Below are positions 1 to 8,186 of a stretch of 64,000 bases of DNA, piece by piece; position 1 is the stretch's first letter; every line of letters begins with the position of its first letter. Under the pieces are notes generated by a model. It was given only the letters and a program-made list of their open reading frames with translations, was not told where the DNA came from and did no database searches. This DNA comes from Clavibacter sp. VKM Ac-2872 (lineage in GTDB: Bacteria > Actinomycetota > Actinomycetes > Actinomycetales > Microbacteriaceae), in assembly GCF_015351105.1 (NCBI RefSeq), contig NZ_JADKRR010000001.1, positions 2,027,069 to 2,091,068 of the forward strand, read 5' to 3'. A program made the position numbers and the translations under genes.

Positions 1-254
1 GTCAGCACCGCGACCGCGCCGCTCGCGGCCGCGTCGGAGGCGAAGCGGGCGCCGTGCGCGCGGGCGCCGCGGAGCCCGACGTAGAGGTCGCCGGGCTGCA
101 CGTCGCCAGAGGCCAGGGTGACGCCGGTGACCTCCACGTCGTCCACGTCGCCCACGACGTCGAGCGCGAAGTCGCTCACCAGGCCGGACAGCGACCGTGC
201 GACGGGATGCTCGGGGCGGAGGGCGGGGGTGGCAGGGGAGGTCATCGCCCTCAT
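1..254 (-). CDS. murE: MurE, UDP-MurNAc-tripeptide ligase, N-terminal part
   Basis: This is the start of a gene that runs off the left edge; about 84 residues are visible. They match the N-terminal domain of Mur ligases, with the typical stretch VTGVTLASGDVQPGDLYVGL, which helps bind the UDP-sugar substrate. The enzyme adds the third amino acid of the peptidoglycan stem peptide in the cytoplasm. It starts 3 bases after the stop of the upstream transpeptidase gene, so the two are co-transcribed in the usual division and cell-wall order. ATG codons at 254 and 245 are both possible starts. The ATP-binding and C-terminal domains are outside the window, so the choice of MurE over MurF rests mainly on gene order. 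Confidence 0.85.
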   Translation of the reverse strand, partial: MRAMTSPATPALRPEHPVARSLSGLVSDFALDVVGDVDDVEVTGVTLASGDVQPGDLYVGLRGARAHGARFASDAAASGAVAVL

Positions 255-257
255 CTC

Positions 258-2039
258 TCAGTAGGTCGTCGGGAGGTTCGGGGACGGCACGGTGGAGGGG
301 GGCACCCGGTACGTCTTCAGGACCTGGGACATGATCTTCTGGAAGACGGGCGCCGCGGCCGCCGAGGACTTCATGGTATCGGGATTGGCGAGGCTGATCG
401 ACACGACGTACTGGGGGTCCTCGGCCGGCGCGAGGCCCGCGATCGACACCAGGTAGTTCTTGCCGTACTTGCCGTCGGCCTCCGCGACCTGCGCCGTGCC
501 GGACTTCGCGGCCACCCGGTAGCCGGGGATCGTGAGGTCCTTGGAGAGGTGCCCGTCGGTGACGACCGTCTCGAGCATGTTGACGGTGGAGTCGGCGGCC
601 TGGGGCGAGACGACCTGCGTGCCCTGCGTCGAGGGCTGGTCCGTGACGGTGCCGTCGGCGGCCTTGCAGCCGGAGACGAGCGAGAGCGGCAGCTTCACCC
701 CGTGGTTGCCGATGGTCTGGTAGATGCTCGCGACCTGGAGGGCCGTGGTCGTGAGGCCCTGGCCGAACATGGTCGCGTAGTTGGTCTGCGGGTCCCACTC
801 CTGGTACGGGCGCACCAGGCCGCTGCTCTCGCCGGGGAAGTCGATGGCCGTCTTCTCGCCGACCCCGAAGGCCTTGAGGTAGCCGTAGCGGTCCTCGGCC
901 GACAGCCGCTCGCCGAGCGTCGAGATGCCCGTGTTCGAGGAGTCCATGAGGACGCCCGCCAGCGTGAAGTGCAGGTCGGGGTGGACGTAGCTGTCGCTGA
1001 GCTTCACGTTCGGGCGCGTGAAGGTGTACGGCGCCACCACGTGCGTGCCCGCGTCGGCCTTGCCGGAGTCGAGGAGCGCGGCGGCCGTCACGGCCTTGAG
1101 CGTGGATCCGGGTTCGAACGGCGAGCTGAAGGCGCGGCTCCCCCGGTCCTCCGGCTTCGTGGCGGACACGTCGTTGGGGTCGACGGACGGGTACTCGGCG
1201 ACCGCGAGGACCTTGCCCGTCTTGACCTCCACGATGGTCGCGTGCCCGTAGTCGGCGCCGACCTTGACGGCCTGCTCCGCGACGGCGGTCTGCGCGAAGT
1301 ACTCGAGGTCCGTGTCGATGTTGGTCATCACGTCGCTGCCGTCCTTGGCCGGCTTCTGCGTGACGGTGCTGCCGGCGATGGGCACGCCGTCCGCGCCGCG
1401 TTCGTACGTCTGCGCGCCGTCCTGGGCGGCGAGGCACGAGTCGTACTCCTGCTCGAGCCCGGCCTTGATCGTGCCGTCGCCCGCGATGTAGCCGAGGATG
1501 CTGCCCGCGATCTGGCCGTTGGGGTAGGTGCGGCTGGAGACGGCCTGGAAGTAGATCCACGGGATCTTCAGGTCCCGGATGGCGAGGTACGCGTCGACGT
1601 CGACGCCCTTGGTCACGTAGCCGAAGAGCGACTTCGGGTCCTTGGCGAGCGAGGACGTGATGAGGCCGTCGATCTCCTCGGGCTTCTGCCCGGTGATCGC
1701 GCCCAGCTGCGCCTCGGCGTCCGCGAGCGACACGTCCTGCTTGGCGGGCTTCCCGTCGTCGCCCGTGACCGTCCGGGTGAACGGCCCCGCCTTGGAGGGG
1801 TCCATCGTCACGTCGTAGCGGAGCACGCTGTCCGCGAGCACCTTGCCGTCGGCGTCGTAGATGCTGCCGCGGACGCCGGGCAGGGTCTGGGAGATGGCCC
1901 GCTTGCCCAGCGCCTCCTCGTTGAGCTCCGAGGCCTGCACGACCTGGATGTCGATCAGCTTGACGACGAAGACCCCGATGACGGCGAGTATCGCGATCAG
2001 GGAGAAGGCGATGCGCCGTCGGTTCGAGATCGTGCTCAC
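258..2039 (-). CDS. ftsI: FtsI/PBP3-type penicillin-binding protein (septal transpeptidase)
   Basis: This 593-residue class B penicillin-binding protein cross-links peptidoglycan, presumably at the division septum. After a short basic start, residues 10-30 form the single membrane anchor. The non-catalytic domain follows, from about residue 50 to 230. The transpeptidase domain carries all three active-site motifs: STLK (312-315, nucleophile Ser312), SSN (367-369) and KSG (512-514). The length fits actinobacterial FtsI. It lies between ftsL and murE on the same strand, as expected for the dcw cluster. About 90 bases separate it from ftsL, more than elsewhere in the operon. An elongation PBP2 is less likely because of the dcw context. 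Confidence 0.94.
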   Translation of the reverse strand: MSTISNRRRIAFSLIAILAVIGVFVVKLIDIQVVQASELNEEALGKRAISQTLPGVRGSIYDADGKVLADSVLRYDVTMDPSKAGPFTRTVTGDDGKPAKQDVSLADAEAQLGAITGQKPEEIDGLITSSLAKDPKSLFGYVTKGVDVDAYLAIRDLKIPWIYFQAVSSRTYPNGQIAGSILGYIAGDGTIKAGLEQEYDSCLAAQDGAQTYERGADGVPIAGSTVTQKPAKDGSDVMTNIDTDLEYFAQTAVAEQAVKVGADYGHATIVEVKTGKVLAVAEYPSVDPNDVSATKPEDRGSRAFSSPFEPGSTLKAVTAAALLDSGKADAGTHVVAPYTFTRPNVKLSDSYVHPDLHFTLAGVLMDSSNTGISTLGERLSAEDRYGYLKAFGVGEKTAIDFPGESSGLVRPYQEWDPQTNYATMFGQGLTTTALQVASIYQTIGNHGVKLPLSLVSGCKAADGTVTDQPSTQGTQVVSPQAADSTVNMLETVVTDGHLSKDLTIPGYRVAAKSGTAQVAEADGKYGKNYLVSIAGLAPAEDPQYVVSISLANPDTMKSSAAAAPVFQKIMSQVLKTYRVPPSTVPSPNLPTTY

Positions 2040-2130
2040 TCGGGGGTTCCTCTCGGTGCCTGCGGTGCGGTGCGGTGCTCCGTCGGAGCGGTGTCGTGCG
2101 ATGCCGGTCGCCCCGCGACGGGGCCCGGCG

Positions 2131-2805
2131 TCATCGGGTCTGCGGGGTCGGGATCGCCGTGGCCGACGCTAGCCCGGAGGCCGCGCCGGACGCGGGAGGC
2201 GCGCTCGGGGTCCCGGCGGTCACCCCGCCTGAGGCCTCGGCGGATCCGGGGATGGCCGAACCCGGGTCGACCGCGGCCGCGCCGTCCTGCGAAGTAGCAG
2301 CCTGGAGGGCCGCCGCGCGCTTCTTCGGGTCGCTCTCGATGGTGAGCGGGACCCCGGAGAGGAGCGAGTTGCCGATGAGCGTGTCGGCGGTGAGCGCCGT
2401 CGTCGCGCCGTCCTTCGCCTGCGGGGTGCCCTGGATGGTGCCGTCGAGCGAGAGGAAGGAGGGCGACGCGCTGGCGACCATGCCGAGGGCCTGCGCGTTC
2501 CGCGCCAGGTTCTGCGGGGACGACAGCCGGTCGACGTCCTCGGTCAGCGCCTGGTGGGTGCGGTCGAGCTCCTTCTGCTGCTGCTGGAGCGACTGGATCG
2601 CGTAGGCCCCGTCGGACAGGCCGATGGAGAGCAGGAGCTGCGCGAGGAGGACGGCGAAGAGCCCGCCGACCACGATCACGGCATAGACGGTGCGCGGTCG
2701 CGCGCGCCGCTGGCCGCGGGTGGCGACGACCTCGATGTGGCGGGTGGGCGGCTCGGCGGACGGCCGGATCCGGGGACGCGCGGTCGCGCGTGCTGCATCG
2801 GTCAT
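2131..2805 (-). CDS. ftsL: FtsL-like septum formation protein
   Basis: This is a 224-residue bitopic membrane protein. A basic, disordered cytoplasmic start (1-39) leads to one membrane helix (about 40-62). A coiled-coil segment (about 66-95) follows, then a Pro/Ala/Ser-rich tail outside the cell. That plan is typical of actinobacterial FtsL, which pairs with FtsB and recruits FtsI at the septum. Sequence similarity in this family is weak, so the name rests on topology and on the position between rsmH and ftsI. The start ATG overlaps the rsmH stop as ATGA, which implies coupled translation. Confidence 0.85.
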   Translation of the reverse strand: MTDAARATARPRIRPSAEPPTRHIEVVATRGQRRARPRTVYAVIVVGGLFAVLLAQLLLSIGLSDGAYAIQSLQQQQKELDRTHQALTEDVDRLSSPQNLARNAQALGMVASASPSFLSLDGTIQGTPQAKDGATTALTADTLIGNSLLSGVPLTIESDPKKRAAALQAATSQDGAAAVDPGSAIPGSAEASGGVTAGTPSAPPASGAASGLASATAIPTPQTR

Positions 2806-3758
2806 GCGTGTCGCCTCCTGGCTCGTTCGGCGGCGCGCAACCGGACGGAAGCGGCGCGGGGGTTCTGGGCGATCTCGTGCTGGTCCGCGAGCTCGGCGCC
2901 GCGGACGAGGAGCTTGAGCTCCGGACGGTGCTCGGGGAGCTCGACGGGGAGCCCCACGGGCGCGGTGCTCGTGGACCGGGCGCGCAGCTCGCGCTTCACG
3001 ATGCGGTCCTCGAGCGACTGGTACGACTCCACGACCACGCGTCCCCCGACGGCGAGCCGGTCGATCGCGGCCGGCATCGCGCGCGCCAGCACGCTCAGCT
3101 CCTGGTTGACCTCGATGCGCAGCGCCTGGAACACGCGCTTGGCCGGGTGCCCGGCCCGCTGCACCGCGGCGGGCGTGGCCTGCTGGATGATCTCGACGAG
3201 CCGCGCCGACGTGGTGATCGGCTCCACCTCACGCGCCTGGACGATGCGGCTGGCGTAGCGGGGGGCGAGCTTCTCCTCGCCGTAGTCGTAGAAGATGCGG
3301 CGCAGCTCGAGCTCGTCGTACTCGGCCACGACCTGCGCCGCGGTGAGGCCGGCCGTGCCGTCCATGCGCATGTCGAGCGGCGCGTCCTGCGAGTACGAGA
3401 ACCCGCGCTCGACGCGGTCCAGCTGGAGCGACGAGACGCCGAGGTCGAAGAACACGCCCTGCACCTGCCCGATCCCCAGCCCGTCGAGCGCCCGCCCGAT
3501 GCCGTCGTAGACCGTGTGCACGAGGTGGACCCGGTCGCCGAAGCGCGCGAGACGCTCCCCCGCGATGGCGAGGGCGTCCGGGTCTCGGTCCAGGCCCACC
3601 AGGCGGAGGCCGGGCAGCGCGTCGAGGAACGCCTCGGAGTGGCCGGCCATCCCGAGGGTGGCGTCGACCAGCACGGCGCCCTCGCCCTGGAGGGCGGGGG
3701 CGAGCAGCTCGAGGCACCGCTCGAGGAGGACGGGGGTGTGGATGTCGTCGAGGGCCAT
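2802..3758 (-). CDS. rsmH: RsmH, 16S rRNA m4C1402 N4-methyltransferase
   Basis: RsmH (formerly MraW) methylates N4 of cytidine 1402 in 16S rRNA using S-adenosylmethionine. The 318-residue protein begins with the family hallmark [13 protein letters not shown] (residues 7-19). The SAM-binding stretch [15 protein letters not shown] follows near residue 30, then [12 protein letters not shown], and [16 protein letters not shown] in the C-terminal half. Length and order match the family. It is the second gene of the dcw operon, about 100 bases after mraZ, and its stop overlaps the ftsL start. Confidence 0.96.
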   Translation of the reverse strand: MALDDIHTPVLLERCLELLAPALQGEGAVLVDATLGMAGHSEAFLDALPGLRLVGLDRDPDALAIAGERLARFGDRVHLVHTVYDGIGRALDGLGIGQVQGVFFDLGVSSLQLDRVERGFSYSQDAPLDMRMDGTAGLTAAQVVAEYDELELRRIFYDYGEEKLAPRYASRIVQAREVEPITTSARLVEIIQQATPAAVQRAGHPAKRVFQALRIEVNQELSVLARAMPAAIDRLAVGGRVVVESYQSLEDRIVKRELRARSTSTAPVGLPVELPEHRPELKLLVRGAELADQHEIAQNPRAASVRLRAAERARRRHA

Positions 3759-3861
3759 GGCATCCCGCTGTCCTGTCCGCGGCTCCTGATCCCCATCCGT
3801 CCCGACCTGCCACCGGGGAAGTGCGGCAGGGCGTCGGACGGCTGGGAGTCAGGGGCCGGGG

Positions 3862-4293
3862 TCAGAACAGGCCGGGGATCACCTCCTCCGCGGTGTCGGC
3901 GAACGCGCTCTCGTTGGCGGTGAGGTAGTCGTCCCACGTGCCGGCGTCCCAGATCTCGACGCGGCTGCCCGCGCCGATGACCGCCAGCTCGCGGTCGAGT
4001 CCCGCGTAGGTGCGGAGCGCCTGCGGGATGGTGATGCGGTGCTGCTTGTCCGGCGTCTCGGCGTTCGCCCCGGACAGGAAGACGCGCATGTAGTCGCGCG
4101 CCTGCTTGCTCGCGAGCGGCGCCTGGCGCATGCGGTCGTGCAGCTCCTCGAACTCGCGCGTCGTGAACACGTAGATGCAGCGGTCCTGGCCGCGGGTCAT
4201 GACGACGCCGCCCTCGAGCTCGTCGCGGAACTTCGCGGGGAGGATGAGCCGCCCCTTGTCGTCGAGACGAGGCGAATGGGTGCCGAGGAACAC
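3862..4293 (-). CDS. mraZ: MraZ, transcriptional regulator of the dcw cluster
   Basis: This 143-residue protein has the two AbrB-like halves of Mra[17 protein letters not shown] (11-26) and [15 protein letters not shown] (about 80-94). MraZ forms a ring and binds a row of short direct repeats in front of its own operon, usually repressing it. The start is GTG at 4293, preceded by a G-rich Shine-Dalgarno stretch about 9 bases upstream. Three direct repeats that fit MraZ boxes lie in the promoter about 40-66 bases upstream. It is the first gene of the division cluster, as in most bacteria. Confidence 0.96.
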   Translation of the reverse strand: MFLGTHSPRLDDKGRLILPAKFRDELEGGVVMTRGQDRCIYVFTTREFEELHDRMRQAPLASKQARDYMRVFLSGANAETPDKQHRITIPQALRTYAGLDRELAVIGAGSRVEIWDAGTWDDYLTANESAFADTAEEVIPGLF

Positions 4294-4333
4294 ACCGACA
4301 CCCCCTGTCTCTCCGGCCGTGGTTCAGGACTTG

Positions 4334-4359
4334 CTCCACTTTACTCCACAGCCCTCCAC
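4334..4359 (-). promoter_or_regulatory. Three MraZ-box-like repeats over the mraZ promoter
   Basis: Read on the minus strand, GTGGAG occurs three times at an exact 10-base period (4354-4359, 4344-4349, 4334-4339), so all copies face one side of the helix. Phased repeats of this type are the known MraZ operator. A TAAAGT hexamer (4338-4343, minus strand) overlaps the boxes and fits an actinobacterial -10 element. That would give a 5' leader of roughly 38 bases before the mraZ GTG. Repression of the promoter by MraZ itself is inferred from this overlap. Confidence 0.85.
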
Positions 4360-4431
4360 CCACCGCCAGGGACGCGGGGTGAATTCGCGGGGACTGTCCC
4401 CCGATCCCAGTGATCTGCTGGCCCTTCTCGC

Positions 4432-4613
4432 GGGGAGGGATGTGGAGGGGAATGTGACGACCGGCGCGCCGCGGGCACGCAGAAGTGCCCCACGGGCGGT
4501 CCGAGGACGGCCGGCGGGGCGCTGGGGAGGGATATGGGCGGTGGAGGGGACAGGAGAAGGGGCCGATCCCGGTTCGGGATCGGCCCCTTCGGGTCGAGTG
4601 GAGGGCGGTGGAG
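4432..4613 (+). promoter_or_regulatory. Extra GTGGAG repeats on the opposite strand
   Basis: The 338-base gap between mraZ and the DUF3040 gene has four more GTGGAG hexamers, all on the plus strand: 4442-4447, 4541-4546, 4598-4603 and 4608-4613. The last two are again exactly 10 bases apart, and a degenerate GGGGAG sits 10 bases before the first. They could be secondary MraZ sites, remnants of a duplicated operator, or part of a looped complex. No gene reads rightward from here, so a promoter role is doubtful. Confidence 0.45.
4556..4590 (-). terminator. Strong hairpin after the DUF3040 gene
   Basis: A perfect 15-bp stem with a 5-base loop lies about 40 bases downstream of the DUF3040 stop. 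The arms are GAAGGGGCCGATCCC and its complement. There is no U-tract on either strand, which is common for actinobacterial terminators. It also insulates the mraZ promoter from upstream transcription. Confidence 0.75.
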
Positions 4614-4631
4614 GACCGCCTCAGCGGGAGG

Positions 4632-5027
4632 TCAGTCCTGACCGCCCTGGCGCTTCTCCCAGCGATCGTTGATGCGGTCCATGAATGAGGACGAGGAGGA
4701 GGGTCGCTTCCCGGCGCCGCGGCCGGGCGATCGAGGCGCACCCGGGGACGAAGCACCGGCAGCCGCCTCACGCGGGCTGAAGATGAGGAGCGCGCCCACG
4801 ATCATGATCGCGAAGCCGAGGATGCCGATGATGGCCAGCTTGGTGATGACGCCGGCGGCCAGCGCGGCGATGCCGAGGACGATGACGAGCACCCCGACCA
4901 CGACCATCGTGTAGTTCGGTCTGCTGCGGCGACCGCTGACGGTCGCCACGAAGTCTGCGTCGTTGTGATAGAGACTGCGCTCCATCTCCTCCAGCAGGCG
5001 CTGCTCTTGCTCGGAAAGCGGCATCAT
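4632..5027 (-). CDS. DUF3040 family membrane protein
   Basis: This 131-residue protein is of the DUF3040 type, common next to the division cluster in actinobacteria. It begins with the conserved PLSEQEQRLLEEMERSLYHN (3-22). Two membrane helices follow (about 40-60 and 65-85), then a charged cytoplasmic tail rich in Ser, Gly and Arg. The function is unknown. The second ATG (5024) is better spaced from the AGGGG ribosome-binding site than the first (5027), so the protein may be one residue shorter. A strong hairpin follows the gene. The polyprenyl synthase gene diverges from it about 80 bases away. Confidence 0.88.
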   Translation of the reverse strand: MMPLSEQEQRLLEEMERSLYHNDADFVATVSGRRSRPNYTMVVVGVLVIVLGIAALAAGVITKLAIIGILGFAIMIVGALLIFSPREAAAGASSPGAPRSPGRGAGKRPSSSSSFMDRINDRWEKRQGGQD

Positions 5028-5092
5028 GTTCCCCTCAGGCTCGGGACGACGCGTTGGTATTCACTCGTGAATTCTAGCTCCCTGCCCCTGGC

Positions 5093-5098
5093 TAGGCT
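5093..5098 (+). promoter_or_regulatory. -10 element of a likely leaderless promoter
   Basis: TAGGCT fits the actinobacterial TANNNT -10 and ends exactly 6 bases before the GTG start at 5105. The predicted transcript would begin at the start codon, and no Shine-Dalgarno sequence is present. Confidence 0.65.
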
Positions 5099-5104
5099 AG
5101 GCGA

Positions 5105-6226
5105 GTGCCCGAAAGCGACCGCCTCGTCAGCCACGTCCAGACCCGCCTCGACGACTTCCTGACGGCGCAGGCGGCGGGACTGCGGGAGATCAGCCCGGAT
5201 CTTGTGCCCATCCAGGAGTTCTCCTCGGATCTGCTGAGAGGCGGGAAGCGGTTCCGCGCGCAGTTCTGCTACTGGGGATGGCGTTCGGTGATCGACCTCG
5301 AGCCCTCGCCCGCGGGGCGCCCGCAGGGCGAGGAGCGACCGGGGTACCGCGCCGTCGTCGGCGTCGCCGCGGGCCTCGAGATCTTCCATGCCGCTGCGCT
5401 CGTGCACGACGACATCATCGACAGGTCCTCCACGCGTCGCGGCCGACCCGCCGCCCACCGGCGCTTCGAGGCGCTGCATGCCGCCGGCGGCTGGGTCGGG
5501 TCCTCGCCGCACTTCGGCGAGGCGGGCGCGATACTCCTCGGCGACCTGCTCCTGGGGTGGAGCGACGAGCTCCTCATCGACTCGCTCCTCGCGCTCGCTG
5601 ACGGGTCGGCGGCCCGCGCCACGCGCGCCGAGCTGGCGACGATGCGGACCGAGGTCACGCTCGGCCAGTACCTCGACGTGCTGGAGGAGGTCGCGTGGCC
5701 GACCGTGCCGGAGGACGACACGCTCGCCCGCGCCCATAACGTGATCGTCTACAAGTCCGCGAAGTACAGCATCGAGGCGCCGCTCGTCGTGGGGGCGAGC
5801 CTCGCCGGGGCGACGCCCGAGCAGGTCGCCGCCCTCCGCGCCGTGGGGCTGCCGCTCGGCGTCGCGTTCCAGCTGCGCGACGACGTGCTCGGCGTCTTCG
5901 GGGACAGCGCCGTGACCGGGAAGCCGAGCGGCGACGATCTCCGCGAGGGCAAGCGCACGGTCCTCATCGCGCTGGCCCGCCGTCGCCTGCCAGACGGGGT
6001 TCGCCGGACGGTCGACGCGCTCCTCGGTGATCCGGACCTCGACGACGAGCAGATCCGCGCGCTCCAGTCGATCCTCCGCGAGAGCGGCGCCCTCGACGAA
6101 GTCGAGGGGATGATCGCCCGCCACGTGCGGGAGTCCCTGGCGGCGTTGCGGGATGCCCCGATCAGCGCCCGGGCGAGAAATCAGCTCGAGCTGCTCGTCG
6201 ACAGCGTCACCCGCCGCGTCACCTGA
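5105..6226 (+). CDS. Polyprenyl diphosphate synthase (GGPP-synthase-like)
   Basis: This trans-isoprenyl diphosphate synthase of 373 residues condenses isopentenyl diphosphate onto an allylic primer in the cytosol. Both aspartate-rich Mg-binding motifs are present: the first at VHDDIIDRSSTRRGRP (Asp102, Asp103 and Asp106) and the second at FQLRDDVLGVFGD (Asp258, Asp259). GGKRFRAQ near residue 46 also fits. Chain length cannot be read safely. Products could be geranylgeranyl diphosphate for carotenoids or a longer chain for menaquinone. The GTG start at 5105 is supported by the -10 box 6 bases upstream, which suggests a leaderless mRNA. No prenyl-using genes are adjacent. Confidence 0.9.
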   Translation: MPESDRLVSHVQTRLDDFLTAQAAGLREISPDLVPIQEFSSDLLRGGKRFRAQFCYWGWRSVIDLEPSPAGRPQGEERPGYRAVVGVAAGLEIFHAAALVHDDIIDRSSTRRGRPAAHRRFEALHAAGGWVGSSPHFGEAGAILLGDLLLGWSDELLIDSLLALADGSAARATRAELATMRTEVTLGQYLDVLEEVAWPTVPEDDTLARAHNVIVYKSAKYSIEAPLVVGASLAGATPEQVAALRAVGLPLGVAFQLRDDVLGVFGDSAVTGKPSGDDLREGKRTVLIALARRRLPDGVRRTVDALLGDPDLDDEQIRALQSILRESGALDEVEGMIARHVRESLAALRDAPISARARNQLELLVDSVTRRVT

Positions 6227-6275
6227 GCGCGACAGGGGCGGCGCGGCGGCAGGCCGAGGACCAGGCGTGCGTCGG

Positions 6276-6617
6276 TCAGGCGCTGGCCTGCGCGACCCGA
6301 CGCACCTCGGCCTTGCGCCCGGCCAGCAGGGCGTCGACGGGGGCCGCTCCGAGGCTCGGCTCCTCGGTGAGGAGCCAGTGCATGGCCTCCTCGTCCGTGA
6401 AGCCGTTGTCGCCGAGCACGATGATCGTGCCACGCAGCTCGGACAGCGGCTCGCCGTCTCGCAGGAAGACAGCCGGCACCTTCAGCACGCCGTCGAGGCG
6501 GACCGCGAGGAGGCGCCTGTCCTCGATGAGCCGGCGCACGCGGCTGACGGTGAGACCCAGGAGGTCGACGAGATCGGGGACGGTCAACCACTCACGGTCG
6601 GCATAGGGCTCGTTCAC
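6276..6617 (-). CDS. Rv2175c-like winged-helix DNA-binding protein
   Basis: This 113-residue protein resembles Mycobacterium tuberculosis Rv2175c. An N-terminal helix-turn-helix (about 10-45, WLTVPDLVDLLGLTVSRVRR) is followed by the family C-terminal domain with the pattern LRGTIIVLGDNGFTDEEAMHWL. Rv2175c is a DNA-binding substrate of the kinase PknL and sits beside pknL in M. tuberculosis. Here a PknL-like kinase lies 1.6 kb away with a LysM gene between them, so the link is partly kept. The start is GTG at 6617. The gene converges on the polyprenyl synthase gene. Confidence 0.85.
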   Translation of the reverse strand: MNEPYADREWLTVPDLVDLLGLTVSRVRRLIEDRRLLAVRLDGVLKVPAVFLRDGEPLSELRGTIIVLGDNGFTDEEAMHWLLTEEPSLGAAPVDALLAGRKAEVRRVAQASA

Positions 6618-6829
6618 GACTCACATGCTGGCACGTCCCGGGTCGACCGGGGAACGGGCGGCCGGCGACCGAGGCGTTCGGCGGCGACGCGCGCCTGCCT
6701 ATCCGCCGAAGGGGCGTGTCGCTGTTCACTCCAGTCACATGCGTCCCTTATGTGTTCTTTTCTCTACCTGCGTGTTAACGTGGAACACCTGCATCAGGGA
6801 ATCGAGCACGACGGCCGGAGTAGACCAGC

Positions 6830-8104
6830 ATGCCCATGAGCGAACCCACTTCCCCTCGCGACCCCCACCGGTCCGCGGACGCCGCCAACGGACGCTCGGC
6901 GAATCGCCGCTCCAAGGCGCTGCTCGCGACGATGCCCATCGTGCTCGTCGGCTCCCTCGCGGTGAGCCTCGGCATGGCGACGCCCGCGGAGGCGGCCCCC
7001 GTCAAGCGCGTGCCCAAGGCCAAGTCCGGTCCGACGCAGACCAAGCTCCCCCGGGTACAGGCTCCGACGGCCGCCCCGACGGCGGCGCCCACCGTGGCCG
7101 CTCCCTCGACGTACGTGGTCGAGCAGGGAGACACCGTGGCCAGCATCGCCGGACGCTACGGCCTCTCCACCGCATCCGTGCTCGCGCAGAACGGCCTCGG
7201 CTGGAAGACCACGATCTTCCCCGGCCAGACGCTCACGCTCGGCGGATCAGGGGCGTCGTCGTCGGCGCCCGCAGCGGCGTCCACGGGATCGGGCGCCAGC
7301 TACACCGTCGTCGCGGGCGACACCGTCTCGGGCATCGCCGGACGGCACGGCGTGTCGGCGTCCTCCGTGCTCCAGGCGAACGGCCTCCAGGCCACCAGCA
7401 CGATCTTCCCCGGCAACCGCCTCACGATCCCCGGCGCCGGATCCACCGCGGCGCCGGCCGCGCCCTCCGTGCCCGCCAGCGCCTCCCCTGCCGCGAAGGA
7501 GGGGCTGTCCGGCACCTACACGATCGAGACCGGCGACACGCTGCACAGCATCGCGAAGGAGTCCGGCGTCACCGTGCAGGACATCCTCAACGCCAACGGC
7601 CTCAACTGGTCGAGCATCATCTACGCGGGCAGGACGCTGACCATCCCCCACGCATCGGCTTCCGTCGTGCAGGTGGCGTCGCTCAACGGGACGACGATCA
7701 TGACCGACGAGATGCGTCGCAACGCGCGCACCATCGTCGAGGTCGGACGCTCCGTCGGCGTGAGCGACTACGGGCTCGTCATCGCGCTCGCGACCGCCGC
7801 GCAGGAGTCGACCCTCCGCAACCTCGACTGGGGCGACCGCGACTCCATCGGCCTGTTCCAGCAGCGCCCGAGCCAGGGATGGGGCACGCCCGACCAGCTC
7901 CACGACACCCGCTACGCGGCGCGGGCGTTCTTCGGCGGCCCCCTGAACCCCAACCCCGGCCTCACCGCCGGGCTCCTCGACATCGCCGGATGGAAGTCCA
8001 TGACCGTCACGCAGGCGGCGCAGGCCGTGCAGTACTCCGCGTACCCCGACGCGTACGCCAAGTGGGAGGCCTCCGCCTGGGCCTGGCTCGACGAGATCGG
8101 CTGA
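6830..8104 (+). CDS. Secreted LysM protein with lysozyme-like C-terminal domain
   Basis: This 424-residue protein has a signal peptide with a basic start, a hydrophobic core (about 34-50) and a likely cleavage after AEA near residue 56. Three LysM peptidoglycan-binding repeats follow at about 92-137, 156-203 and 228-273, each with a GDT core and separated by Ala/Ser/Pro linkers. The C-terminal 130 residues (LVIALATAAQESTLRNLDWG, then GLFQQRPSQGWG) look like a transglycosylase or lysozyme fold, with Glu in AAQES as the candidate catalytic acid. A role in wall remodelling is inferred. The 212-base upstream gap has an unusually AT-rich patch (about 6735-6790) that may be the promoter. No riboswitch was identified there. 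Confidence 0.85.
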   Translation: MPMSEPTSPRDPHRSADAANGRSANRRSKALLATMPIVLVGSLAVSLGMATPAEAAPVKRVPKAKSGPTQTKLPRVQAPTAAPTAAPTVAAPSTYVVEQGDTVASIAGRYGLSTASVLAQNGLGWKTTIFPGQTLTLGGSGASSSAPAAASTGSGASYTVVAGDTVSGIAGRHGVSASSVLQANGLQATSTIFPGNRLTIPGAGSTAAPAAPSVPASASPAAKEGLSGTYTIETGDTLHSIAKESGVTVQDILNANGLNWSSIIYAGRTLTIPHASASVVQVASLNGTTIMTDEMRRNARTIVEVGRSVGVSDYGLVIALATAAQESTLRNLDWGDRDSIGLFQQRPSQGWGTPDQLHDTRYAARAFFGGPLNPNPGLTAGLLDIAGWKSMTVTQAAQAVQYSAYPDAYAKWEASAWAWLDEIG

Positions 8105-8138
8105 CGCCGATCCGCAGGCGCACCCGCCGGGCGGCGCA

Positions 8139-8167
8139 CCGGTGTGCCGGGGAGGCCCCGGCACCGG
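8139..8167 (+). terminator. Hairpin between the LysM gene and the kinase gene
   Basis: CCGGTG-TG-CCGGGG and CCCCGG-CACCGG pair across an AGG loop, giving a 12-bp GC stem with a two-base bulge, 35 bases after the LysM stop. It also ends only 7 bases before the kinase -10 element, so it overlaps that promoter's -35 region. Confidence 0.6.
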
Positions 8168-8174
8168 CGATCCC

Positions 8175-8180
8175 TAGAAT
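8175..8180 (+). promoter_or_regulatory. -10 element of the leaderless kinase gene
   Basis: TAGAAT ends exactly 6 bases before the GTG at 8187. The predicted transcription start is the start codon itself, and no ribosome-binding site is present. Confidence 0.75.
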
Positions 8181-8186
8181 CATCCA

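Noticed and set aside
6618-6829. A c-di-AMP (ydaO-type) riboswitch before the LysM gene, as known for some actinobacterial wall hydrolases
   Set aside because: I could not match the conserved ydaO segments in order; only isolated GC-rich pieces fit. A covariance-model search would settle it.
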